Below, piece by piece: positions 19,756 through 27,454 of a DNA stretch of 64,000 bases (within the stretch, counting starts at the first letter, position 1; each line of letters starts with the position of its first letter). The position numbers were made by a program, and so were the translations under genes. A model generated the notes under the pieces. That model made no database searches. It was not told the origin of the DNA and worked only from the letters and a program-made list of their open reading frames with translations. This DNA is from Lacinutrix jangbogonensis (lineage in GTDB: Bacteria > Bacteroidota > Bacteroidia > Flavobacteriales > Flavobacteriaceae): positions 1-64,000 of the forward strand of contig NZ_JSWF01000029.1 in the NCBI RefSeq assembly GCF_000797445.1, given 5' to 3'.

Positions 19756-21933
19756 TTAAAAGTCTAATCTGTAATTCATTTTAAAGGCAACTCCCCAGTT
19801 CTGCCTTTCGATATTTTGATTATAATTATCTGAAACAACAAGGTAAACGTAGGATAATGGTTTATATTCCCATTGTAAACGGCTATTAATATTAAAATTA
19901 TCTCTCTGCGTGTTATACTGTACATATGAAGTCCAGTTCAACCTATTACTAAAAAATATTTCACCAGTAAAACGCGTTAAATGAAAGATTTCATTTCCCA
20001 GTTCATTTAAATCAATTGCATTAATATCAAAAGACAATTCTAAATTTGCAAAAGGCAACATTTGATAGTTTAAATATGCTCCCGCAGCAGTTCTCTTTCC
20101 GCTATAATAATTACCTCTTTGAAAATTGACTCTATATCTCAACTTTTGATTATTTGCGGAATTATAACCAACTTTTAAAAGACCATAACTATATTTATCT
20201 GGCTGTAAAGCGTTTCCATTTCCTAAAGGATCGAAGCCATATTTTAAATTTACTAAGTCGTATGTATACGCGTAATACACTGCTGAGAGATTTTTAAAAA
20301 ATAATGCGGAATTAAGAAAATGAGACGATTGTAGCATACTTCCTTTTTCATCAAAATAATTATTATTACTATAATTAAGTATTCTAAAAGAATTTAAAAT
20401 TTTAGAATCTTCATAAAACTTTTCGTATTCTATTGCGGCTGTTGTTTGTTTATAGCCTTCTCTTACAATAACACCATTAATAGCATCAAAAGTATTTAAT
20501 CTTGGAACGAAACCAACATCTGTAATATAATTTTTACCTATATCTTTAATAGCCAAACTCCATTCTAATCCTCTTTTATTATACCAAATTCCTGCATGAT
20601 AAAAATTATTTTCTCCATCGATTTCATCATTAAAGCTCTTACCAAAATTAGCCAACCCAATCCATCTATTATTGTTAGATTTATAGTTTAGGTTAATACC
20701 ACTAACGCGATTATATTCATCTACGAATTCCAATACATTAGTTTCTTGTCTATTTATTAAATATCCTGTTGCAGTAATGTTATTAGACAATTGCTGCTCT
20801 CCTACCAGAACTCCATAGTTTTCAGAAGCAATATCTTTATCTTTATCTGTTTGTACATTTAAAACACCTATTCTGGTTTTTGGGGTTATATTTCCGGAGA
20901 GTTTTAATCCAAATTGAATATCGCTATTTGCACCAATACGCCTAGAATAAAACGGATTAACACCGGTAACTCCCAAATTAGAAAACAAGTCAGAATTTTC
21001 TAAAAAGAAATTTCTTCTTTCAGGAAAAAAAACAAAAAATCGTGTTAAGTTAGTGACTTGTTGGTCCACATCAATTTGCGAAAAATCAGGATGTATTGTA
21101 GCATCTAATTTTAAAGAGGAAGTAACATTATATTGCACATCTAAACTTGGTTTTAGGGTTGTTTCGTCTATATCTTCATCAATATCATTTTGGTGATTTA
21201 TGGTAATAGATGGTGTTACTGTAAAACGAGATGTTGATTTATTTGGTAGATTTTCAACTGCAAACTTTTCTGTAAACCGTAAATCAAAATTGGCATAGTT
21301 TCGTTTTACGTTTTTAAGAATAGTCCAAGAATTATTCTTAATATCTCGCATATAAAATTGAACACCAAAAACCGCATTCTCCTTATTAAAATTTAAAGCT
21401 TTTAAAGGAATCGCAATTTCATATTGCTTCTTCTTTCCATTTAATTTCGTTTTTGCTTCCCAAACCGTATTCCAACTAAAGCTTAGGTTATAGCCGCTAT
21501 TGCTTCTACCAACTATACCGTCCGTTTGGTTTCCTAAAGAGTTTATAGCAAAGAAATAACCATTCTGATCTTGATTTTGAGTATCTAAAATCATCACAAA
21601 AGAATCACTTAAAAAAATAGAAGTATCTCTTTTTAAAGTACTAACTCTTGTCTTTTCAGTAGAATCAAAATACGTTGCACTCACAAATAAATACTCACCA
21701 TTATGAAACAGTTTTACAGATGTTTGATTTTCCGCTAAACCAATATCTGTTGGTAAATAATTATAGAAATTTGTATTTTCTGGAATCTGCTTCCAAACGT
21801 GCTCATTAAATTCCCCATCAATGTCAATAGTTGTATCAACATATTTAATAATTGAAGTTTGCGAAAATCCACAGAAAAAAGAAAATAAAACAAAACTATA
21901 AATGATTGGCTTTAGCATCTTATTTCTAATCAT
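19756..21933 (-). CDS. DUF5916 outer-membrane protein with CBM9-like N-terminal domain
   Basis: The protein has 725 residues and a signal peptide (MLKPIIYSFVLFSFFCGFSQ). A carbohydrate-binding family 9/DOMON-like beta-sandwich follows at about 30-230 (DTTIDIDGEFNEHVWKQ, DSFVMILDTQNQDQNGYFF). The rest is a DUF5916 beta-barrel-like region (LDATIHPDFSQIDVDQQVTN, FPERRNFFLENSDLF, FYSRRIG) ending in Asp-Phe, typical of outer-membrane insertion. DUF5916 proteins are widespread in Bacteroidota and not characterised. The start chosen overlaps the upstream stop by 8 bp (ATGATTAG), suggesting translational coupling. An internal ATG at 21918 that starts directly at MLKPII is an equally good start. Confidence 0.85.
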   Translation of the reverse strand: MIRNKMLKPIIYSFVLFSFFCGFSQTSIIKYVDTTIDIDGEFNEHVWKQIPENTNFYNYLPTDIGLAENQTSVKLFHNGEYLFVSATYFDSTEKTRVSTLKRDTSIFLSDSFVMILDTQNQDQNGYFFAINSLGNQTDGIVGRSNSGYNLSFSWNTVWEAKTKLNGKKKQYEIAIPLKALNFNKENAVFGVQFYMRDIKNNSWTILKNVKRNYANFDLRFTEKFAVENLPNKSTSRFTVTPSITINHQNDIDEDIDETTLKPSLDVQYNVTSSLKLDATIHPDFSQIDVDQQVTNLTRFFVFFPERRNFFLENSDLFSNLGVTGVNPFYSRRIGANSDIQFGLKLSGNITPKTRIGVLNVQTDKDKDIASENYGVLVGEQQLSNNITATGYLINRQETNVLEFVDEYNRVSGINLNYKSNNNRWIGLANFGKSFNDEIDGENNFYHAGIWYNKRGLEWSLAIKDIGKNYITDVGFVPRLNTFDAINGVIVREGYKQTTAAIEYEKFYEDSKILNSFRILNYSNNNYFDEKGSMLQSSHFLNSALFFKNLSAVYYAYTYDLVNLKYGFDPLGNGNALQPDKYSYGLLKVGYNSANNQKLRYRVNFQRGNYYSGKRTAAGAYLNYQMLPFANLELSFDINAIDLNELGNEIFHLTRFTGEIFFSNRLNWTSYVQYNTQRDNFNINSRLQWEYKPLSYVYLVVSDNYNQNIERQNWGVAFKMNYRLDF

Positions 21934-22348
21934 CTATTCTTGTGGCAGTTTTACTTATAATTTTCCAAGTATTCTCTATTTTTTTCAACAGAAATAAATC
22001 AATATAAACCCATTTTCTAGCCGGACCTGCAATTTCAACCTTAGCCGTTGCAATATCTTTTACAACTTCAATAGCTAGCACTTTTGCTTCTCGTCCATTA
22101 AATTTTCCTTTTTCGGCATTCTTAAAAAAAGCGACATATTCTTTAGGTGAATACAGTTTAAAACCACCTTTGCCCGTTAGGTACAAAGTGGCATTTTCTG
22201 TGAATGCGCTTAATAACATTTCTGGTTTGTTATAAGAACTGCCTTCCATGTACTTTTGAAGTGCATGCTCTACGTTGCCGCATTCAGACTGGGCGTTGGT
22301 AAATTGAAATGCAAAATATATTGCAAATAGTAAGATGTGATTTTTCAT
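21926..22348 (-). CDS. Secreted NTF2-like (SnoaL / Lumazine_bd_2-type) protein
   Basis: Small secreted protein of 140 residues from the ATG at 22348, with a signal peptide (MKNHILLFAIYFAFQFTNAQ). A longer in-frame start at 22384 would add 12 residues before the signal and is less likely. The body has the NTF2-like cone fold pattern: ALQKYMEGSSYNKPEMLLSA, then FTENATLYL, then paired strands ending DLFLLKKIENTWKIISKTA. Family members bind or convert small molecules, but no clear catalytic residues can be assigned. The stop overlaps the DUF5916 start, so the two are likely coexpressed. Confidence 0.8.
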   Translation of the reverse strand: MKNHILLFAIYFAFQFTNAQSECGNVEHALQKYMEGSSYNKPEMLLSAFTENATLYLTGKGGFKLYSPKEYVAFFKNAEKGKFNGREAKVLAIEVVKDIATAKVEIAGPARKWVYIDLFLLKKIENTWKIISKTATRIDD

Positions 22349-22453
22349 GATGATTTGTTTAAATTGATTAAATACAAACATCAAGAAATAGTAATAAATA
22401 GTAGTGTTGGCTTATAATGGAAGTGTCCAGAATTATAAAATTGGATAAAACGT

Positions 22454-23503
22454 TTAAGAAAATTGTTTTTTAAATTCGGCTGGAGTTTGCCCTATAATTC
22501 TCTTGAAAGTAGCGTAGAATGTCGATTTTGAAGAAAAACCAGCTTCAAAACCTATAGCTTCTAAAGTAAATTGACTGTTCTCTAGTAATAATCGTTTTGC
22601 TTCTTCTATTCTAAGCGCATTAATATATTGTGCAAACGATTTTCCTAAATTATCATTTAATAATTGAGATAAATGATGTTTGGAAATCTTTAATTCTTCT
22701 GCTAAATCCTTAAGTTTTACATCTGAATTTTTAAATAATGCTTTTGTATGCATTAACGTAGATAGTTCTTGAATTAACATTTCTGCTTCAGGTTCATTAA
22801 TCTTTTTTGCTGCGTATTTTTCTGGAATATCTTGAAAAATATTGTCTCTGTTTTTTTTAAATAACAGAAAAATCAATAAGGCATAAAATACTACCGAAAA
22901 GGTAATGGTACCTACCAAATAGAGATAAAAGTAGCCAACCATATACGCTGAAAAAATTAATATGTTTCCAACAAAAACAGCAACTAACCAAACCTCTGAA
23001 GTTGTACATTTTGTGTTTTTAGTGAAAAGCTTTTTAAAAACATCTTTTAGAATATAACCAGAAAGAATCAAGTAAATTCCCCAAATAGTATAGATAAAAT
23101 GTATAAAATACTGATGCCAGAAATCTACATGAGTTCTATATGGCTTTAGAGTGCCTACTAAAAAAATGATAGCAACAAGAATTCCATAATGTATTTTCCA
23201 AATCTGTGGAGTAACCTTCTTGTTTTCTATAGAAGACTTCAAATAATAAAACAAAGAAATACCAATTAAGAAACAAGCAGATAAACCAATTTGGGCTATT
23301 AGTAAATCACGGTTAGCTATGTCCGTAAAAATAATATATACAGATTTTCCTATTCTAAGACTTAGCATTAAAAGCAAAAGCCCAAAAAATGAATTTTGAA
23401 TGCGTTTCTGTTTACTAAAAAACAAGAAGTAAAAACTGGCTATAAACCCATTAAAAACACCAATCGAGCATATAAAAAATAGTATTGGGTTATCAAATTT
23501 CAT
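22454..23503 (-). CDS. AraC-family regulator with N-terminal membrane domain
   Basis: The 349-residue protein is unusual for AraC proteins in having about seven hydrophobic helices in residues 5-220 and no cytosolic ligand domain. A cytoplasmic AraC/XylS DNA-binding domain with two helix-turn-helices follows at about 260-347 (LKDLAEELKISKHHLSQLLN, AIGFEAGFSSKSTFYATFKR). Such 7TM-AraC regulators are common in Bacteroidota and presumably sense a signal in or across the membrane. The gene begins 6 bp after the UmuD gene, so the two are probably cotranscribed. Its target is unknown; the NTF2/DUF5916 genes just downstream are candidates. Confidence 0.88.
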   Translation of the reverse strand: MKFDNPILFFICSIGVFNGFIASFYFLFFSKQKRIQNSFFGLLLLMLSLRIGKSVYIIFTDIANRDLLIAQIGLSACFLIGISLFYYLKSSIENKKVTPQIWKIHYGILVAIIFLVGTLKPYRTHVDFWHQYFIHFIYTIWGIYLILSGYILKDVFKKLFTKNTKCTTSEVWLVAVFVGNILIFSAYMVGYFYLYLVGTITFSVVFYALLIFLLFKKNRDNIFQDIPEKYAAKKINEPEAEMLIQELSTLMHTKALFKNSDVKLKDLAEELKISKHHLSQLLNDNLGKSFAQYINALRIEEAKRLLLENSQFTLEAIGFEAGFSSKSTFYATFKRIIGQTPAEFKKQFS

Positions 23504-23509
23504 AAAAAA

Positions 23510-23950
23510 TTAAACTTTCTTAATCACGTTAGTAACAATGCCCCAAATTAAAAAATTGTTATCCTCTGTTATATTTATAATGGGATAATTAGGGTTTTCT
23601 GGTTGTAACCAAACCTCATCTTTAGTTACTCTTAAGCGTTTAACGGTAAATTCGCCATCTAAAAAGCATACAGCAATTTTATTGTTTTCTGGTTCTAGGC
23701 TTCTGTCTATAACTAATAAATCGTTATCGTCCAGTCCTGCTCCAATCATGGATTGCCCGCTTACTTTAGCATAAAATGTTGTTTCTTTATTTTTAACCAG
23801 CTCTTCGTCTAAAGACAAACGCTGTTCGTTAAAATCGTCTGCTGGAGATGGAAATCCTGCCGAAATTCCTGTATCGAAAAACTGCCCTCCTGCTCCATCT
23901 ATGGTTTCTGGTGTAAAGAAAGTTAGGCTTCCTTGTTTGTGTGCTATCAT
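23510..23950 (-). CDS. umuD: UmuD-type S24 self-cleaving SOS protein (orphan)
   Basis: LexA/UmuD-superfamily peptidase of 146 residues. It shows the Ala31-Gly32 cleavage site (GISAGFPSPADDF), the nucleophile Ser67 (VSGQSMIGAG) and the general-base Lys104 (GEFTVKRLRV), in the right order and spacing. There is no N-terminal DNA-binding domain, so it is UmuD rather than LexA. UmuD' normally pairs with UmuC as DNA polymerase V. Here no umuC is downstream; an AraC regulator follows after 6 bp. UmuC may be elsewhere, or this protein serves another role. Confidence 0.85.
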   Translation of the reverse strand: MIAHKQGSLTFFTPETIDGAGGQFFDTGISAGFPSPADDFNEQRLSLDEELVKNKETTFYAKVSGQSMIGAGLDDNDLLVIDRSLEPENNKIAVCFLDGEFTVKRLRVTKDEVWLQPENPNYPIINITEDNNFLIWGIVTNVIKKV

Positions 23951-24026
23951 CGCTTAAATATTTATGCTAAACAATTATAATCAATAACAGATTAGCAATG
24001 CTAAGTTACACATTTTAGCTTTACAA

Positions 24027-24233
24027 TTAGTCTTCCACGTATTCTAGAATATCACTTGGTTGACACTCTAAAGCTTTACAAATAGCTTCTAAGGTAGAGA
24101 ATCTAACTGCTTTGGCTTTACCAGATTTTAATATGGACAAATTAGCGGTTGTGATACCAACAATGGCTGCCAAGTCTTTGCTTTTCATCTTACGTTTGGC
24201 AAGAATAATATCTAAGTTTACTATTATTGGCAT
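24027..24233 (-). CDS. Small Xre/Cro-type helix-turn-helix regulator
   Basis: The 68 residues are almost entirely one Cro/C1-type HTH (MKSKDLAAIVGITTANLSIL at about 16-35, then AICKALECQPSDILEYV). It starts 3 bp after the DUF2975 gene stop. Xre plus DUF2975 membrane-protein pairs are a recurring two-gene unit in bacteria, thought to couple a membrane signal to transcription, though this is not proved. Confidence 0.9.
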   Translation of the reverse strand: MPIIVNLDIILAKRKMKSKDLAAIVGITTANLSILKSGKAKAVRFSTLEAICKALECQPSDILEYVED

Positions 24234-24236
24234 AGG

Positions 24237-24743
24237 TTAGATTGTTAAGTCGTTTTCTTGTTTTGCAGTTTTCGCCACTTTAAATATTTCACTTAATACC
24301 ATAAAGAATAAGCCTAAACAGATAGTAAACAAGTATGGACTTAAGCCTAAATTAAATTGTAAACTACCCTTTAAAAACAAATGAAAACTAAATGAAATTA
24401 TAGTTCCTGAAATACCAGAAACCATAAGTAGATTTCCTATTTTTTTATAATTAATAATTACGAAATAATCAAACGGGTTACTGTTTTGAAAATAACGCAA
24501 CGTACTTCTAAAAAGAAAAAAACTATAAATTAAAACAAATAATAATATTGCGATTAATAGTAATACAACCTTTAAATACCATGGTGTTATTATTATCCCT
24601 TGATCCAGAACATTAAAAACCTTGAGCACATCGGCATCGAAAAACATGTATACGGCAAAAAATAGAATTAATGGTATTAAAGGTAAACATGTAATGTACC
24701 AGATGAAATCTACAAGAGATTTTAAAATATTTAGTTTTCTCAT
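24237..24743 (-). CDS. DUF2975 membrane protein
   Basis: Membrane protein of 168 residues with four hydrophobic helices (near 13-35, 53-78, 105-125 and 137-155), matching the DUF2975 family. The ATG at 24743 (MRKLNILKSL) was chosen. A TTG at 24773 would add ten Asn-rich residues and falls on top of a -7 element, so it was rejected. It is first in the DUF2975-Xre pair. Confidence 0.82.
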   Translation of the reverse strand: MRKLNILKSLVDFIWYITCLPLIPLILFFAVYMFFDADVLKVFNVLDQGIIITPWYLKVVLLLIAILLFVLIYSFFLFRSTLRYFQNSNPFDYFVIINYKKIGNLLMVSGISGTIISFSFHLFLKGSLQFNLGLSPYLFTICLGLFFMVLSEIFKVAKTAKQENDLTI

Positions 24744-24770
24744 TTTTATATTATTATTGTTTAACGATAA

Positions 24771-24778
24771 CAAATATA
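24771..24778 (-). promoter_or_regulatory. -7 element for the DUF2975-Xre pair
   Basis: On the minus strand this reads TATATTTG, a perfect TAnnTTTG. It lies 27 bp before the ATG at 24743. The -33 region has only a weak TATTG. Confidence 0.45.
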
Positions 24779-24883
24779 TAAAAATTATTGATAAACAATA
24801 ATAAATTAATAAAAAAAGATAAAATATTATCTTCAGACTTATCAGGTTTAAAAAAGCTCTACAACTCTTTAAAAAGCTTTTTT

Positions 24884-24891
24884 TATATTTG
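24884..24891 (+). promoter_or_regulatory. -7 element next to the start of the 24896 gene
   Basis: TATATTTG matches the -7 consensus and ends 4 bp before the ATG at 24896. If used, the transcript would be leaderless or nearly so. No good -33 box is seen. Confidence 0.35.
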
Positions 24892-24895
24892 AAAG

Positions 24896-25447
24896 ATGGA
24901 TAAAAAACACATTATAGTTTCTGAAACTCCAAGGCCTTTTTGGCAACTTCCTATTGCTGCATTACTATTTACAGCTGTAATATATATGGTTATAAAAGAC
25001 TTATATTATTTTAATTGGAGTAATAACTATTTTAGATATATGTCTGCCGACATGCAAATAATTCCATTTTTTATTGCAGCAGGAATTGCTTTATGTTCTA
25101 GAAAAAAAATTTATGTTGATATAGAGAACTCTAAATTTAAACCAACATTAGAAGTTGGTTCATTAAAGTTTGGGAAATGGAAAACAATACATAACTACGA
25201 ATATGTATCTGTTTTTCATCAACCATTAACTAGTGGAGATTATACTTTTGAAGTCAATTTATGGTACGATAAAAACAAGCATTTTGAATTGTACTCTCAA
25301 AACAGTTTTGAAGACGCTATGTCTATTGGTTATGATTTATCTGAGCAATTAAACATCAACTTATTAGACGCTACCATTCCAAATGATTTCAAATGGATTG
25401 ACAAAGAAGCATTAAAACGAGGAGCATCTGAAACAAAAAAAGCTTAA
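24896..25447 (+). CDS. Uncharacterised two-TM membrane protein
   Basis: I do not recognise this 183-residue protein. It has two hydrophobic segments (about 17-33 and 52-66) and a soluble C-terminal part (about 70-183) rich in strands (KIYVDIENSKFKPTLEVG, FEVNLWYDKNKHFELYS), resembling a small PH-like or bPH domain, though I cannot confirm this. It ends in a charged tail. It starts a two-gene plus-strand run with the DUF2007 gene 42 bp downstream. Confidence 0.75.
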   Translation: MDKKHIIVSETPRPFWQLPIAALLFTAVIYMVIKDLYYFNWSNNYFRYMSADMQIIPFFIAAGIALCSRKKIYVDIENSKFKPTLEVGSLKFGKWKTIHNYEYVSVFHQPLTSGDYTFEVNLWYDKNKHFELYSQNSFEDAMSIGYDLSEQLNINLLDATIPNDFKWIDKEALKRGASETKKA

Positions 25448-25489
25448 CTTTAAAAGAATCTAAAAAGATTCCTATTTCCATGGAAAATT

Positions 25490-25903
25490 ATGAGCGACAC
25501 TTTTAAAACCATAGCAAGATTTCAATATTCTACAGAAGCCCAAATAATTAAAGGCCGTTTGGAAGCCGATGGTATTCAGGTGTTTTTAAGCGATAATTTT
25601 ACAATAGATACAGATCCACTAGTAAGTAACGCTATTGGCGGCGTAAAATTAAAAGTACTAGCAAAAGATGCTATGGAAGCACAGCATATACTACAATCTA
25701 TCCATAAATATTCTATTGACGACGAAGGTAATAACATACATTGCCCCAATTGTGATAGCAAAAAAATAGGATTATTTTCTACTATAAAAGATTTTAAATC
25801 TTTCTTCGGCTTTATTTTTGGCGTGCTATTTGGCACGTTACCAATAAGTGCAAAACACAAGTACAAATGCGAAACGTGTAAAACAGAATTTGAGATTAAA
25901 TAA
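25490..25903 (+). CDS. DUF2007 domain protein with C-terminal zinc ribbon
   Basis: Residues 1-72 match the DUF2007 'putative signal transducing' domain (FKTIARFQYSTEAQIIKGRL, ADGIQVFLSDN, GGVKLKVLAKDAMEAQHIL). The second part has two Cys pairs (CPNCDSKKIG near 86-95 and CETCKTEFEI near 128-137) around a hydrophobic hairpin (FFGFIFGVLFGTLPI). This looks like a split zinc ribbon interrupted by a membrane loop. Function is unknown. It follows the 24896 gene and converges on the Coa1-like gene. Confidence 0.82.
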   Translation: MSDTFKTIARFQYSTEAQIIKGRLEADGIQVFLSDNFTIDTDPLVSNAIGGVKLKVLAKDAMEAQHILQSIHKYSIDDEGNNIHCPNCDSKKIGLFSTIKDFKSFFGFIFGVLFGTLPISAKHKYKCETCKTEFEIK

Positions 25904-25928
25904 CTTTAGAAACTGTTTAAAAGTTATT
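25899..25928. terminator. Shared hairpin between convergent genes
   Basis: A 9-10 bp A/T-rich stem (AATAACTTT / AAAAGTTATT) spans the two convergent stop codons. There is no clear T-run, so its strength is doubtful. Confidence 0.35.
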
Positions 25929-26346
25929 CAATTTCTAGTTCATCTAAATTTATTTTCCCTTCTTCGCCAGCAATTACAACCGATAGTTCATTATAAATCC
26001 AGTAATCAGTAGAATTTTCAGCATCAACCGTAATACTCCCTTCTCCTTTTGGGCCTTTAATTGGAATTATTAGCCGTGCTTCACCTTGCCCATTATTGAA
26101 TTTAAAATTTGAAGTTCCAATACCATTAGTTTCAATAGGTTCACCTAGAAAATAAATAACTTTTTCGTTTTCAATGGCTTTAGAAAACGCATGACTATAA
26201 GGCTCAGAATCTTTTATAGAATTCGTTATTTTATAAAAAGCACCAACAATTAATAATATTACAACAACGATTATCGATAAACAACCACCACCAAGTAACC
26301 ATCCCCAATTTCTGCTAAACCAACTTTTTTGTTTTACTTCTTCCAT
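25924..26346 (-). CDS. Coa1-like single-pass membrane protein
   Basis: The protein has 140 residues: a short cytoplasmic N-terminus with an aromatic KSWFSRNWGWLL stretch, one TM helix (about 18-40), then a beta-rich extracytoplasmic part. The pattern (AFSKAIENEKVIYFLGEPI, then IPIKGPKGEGSITVDAE, then a WIYNELSVVI ending) fits the Coa1/Tim21-like family, whose founding member assists cytochrome c oxidase assembly in mitochondria. Bacterial versions often stand alone and are uncharacterised. No oxidase genes are nearby. Confidence 0.7.
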   Translation of the reverse strand: MEEVKQKSWFSRNWGWLLGGGCLSIIVVVILLIVGAFYKITNSIKDSEPYSHAFSKAIENEKVIYFLGEPIETNGIGTSNFKFNNGQGEARLIIPIKGPKGEGSITVDAENSTDYWIYNELSVVIAGEEGKINLDELEIE

Positions 26347-26842
26347 ATTTATTTGTCTTGAAAAATGATCTCAAATTTTCGAGATTATTAATTATAATGC
26401 TCAATATAAGTATTCATTTTTAAAAATTTGTTACACAAAAAATTTAAAATAGTAAGACTATTTAAAACGTGATCTAATGACACGCATTACAAAAACTAAT
26501 AACTATGGAAATTGTAGAAACTAATATTTTAAAAAATATTTTGTAACAAAACAGCTACTTCAACTACATATATATATATATATATATATATAGAAAGCAT
26601 GATAAATATTTAACCCTTCAAGTATCTCTAATAAAAAATAGCAGCTTTACAACTGCTAACCCAAAAGAGACCACTAAATATTATACGCAAGACTTTAGAT
26701 CTTAGTAAAAACACTTGTGATATTTTACTTTCTTAATAACCAAGTTTACTTTCAAAATGTAGTATATTTATTTTTTTAAATAACAACACTTTAAAAGGTC
26801 TTATATTTTAACTTAATTTCTAATTTCTAATCTCTACTAACT
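26347..26842. other. Gene-free AT-rich interval
   Basis: About 500 bp between divergent genes with no convincing ORF or RNA gene. It contains the AT microsatellite at 26568-26592. The promoter of the NfeD/flotillin operon should lie here, but no full TTTG...TAnnTTTG match is visible; TATATTTAT at about 26763-26771 is the nearest. Confidence 0.6.
26568..26592. repeat. (AT)12 microsatellite
   Basis: Twenty-five consecutive alternating A/T bases, about 250 bp upstream of the NfeD-like gene. Simple dinucleotide tracts of this length are uncommon in bacterial genomes and could vary in length by slippage. Confidence 0.95.
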
Positions 26843-27454
26843 ATGGAATGGTTTACTGCCTTAGACTCGTTTGCCCAATTCTTTTGGATTATAGCACTTG
26901 TTGGTTCATTAATATTTGTATTTGTGATTATAACAACCTTTATAGGTATTGATGGTGGAGACGATTTTGATGACTTAGATGTTGGTATAGAATTTCAATT
27001 TATTACGTTCAAGAATCTTGTTGGTTTTTTTACCATTTTTGGATGGATTGGTATTGCTGGTATTAACGCAGAATTTCCAAAACCAGTAACCGTGATTACA
27101 GCTTTAGGTTGTGGCTTGTTAATGATGGCAATAATGGCGGCCATGTTCTATTCCATGAAAAAACTAACAGATAGTGGTACTTTAGATTACAAAAATGCAC
27201 TTAACGCTATTGGCGAAGTCTATTTAACTATTGGAGCCAACCGCTCGAGAATGGGAAAAGTAAGTGTGAGAGTACAAGGTACTTTGCGTGAATTAGATGC
27301 GCTATCAGACGCGTTAACAGAACTAAAATCTGGAACAATCATAGAAGTTATAGATGTCACTAGCAATGGTATTTTAATAGTAAACGAAACAGTAAAACCT
27401 ATAGAACCAATTAAACAAAAAACTTATGAAATACCTCTTAATGCAACAAACTAA
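26843..27454 (+). CDS. NfeD-like membrane protein (OB-fold partner of flotillin)
   Basis: The 203-residue protein has two to three TM helices (about 12-35, 57-75, 80-102). A soluble C-terminal domain follows (about 118-190: NAIGEVYLTIGANRSRMGKV, SVRVQGTLRELDALSD, GTIIEVIDVTSNGILIV), which reads as the small OB-fold barrel of NfeD/YqiJ proteins. These proteins are nearly always encoded beside a flotillin/SPFH gene and are thought to help organise membrane microdomains. The reading frame overlaps the flotillin gene by a few codons, so translation is coupled. Confidence 0.85.
   Translation: MEWFTALDSFAQFFWIIALVGSLIFVFVIITTFIGIDGGDDFDDLDVGIEFQFITFKNLVGFFTIFGWIGIAGINAEFPKPVTVITALGCGLLMMAIMAAMFYSMKKLTDSGTLDYKNALNAIGEVYLTIGANRSRMGKVSVRVQGTLRELDALSDALTELKSGTIIEVIDVTSNGILIVNETVKPIEPIKQKTYEIPLNATN

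Noticed and set aside
24743-24773. TTG start at 24773 for the DUF2975 protein
   Set aside because: Adds an Asn-rich tail and coincides with a promoter -7 element; ATG at 24743 chosen.
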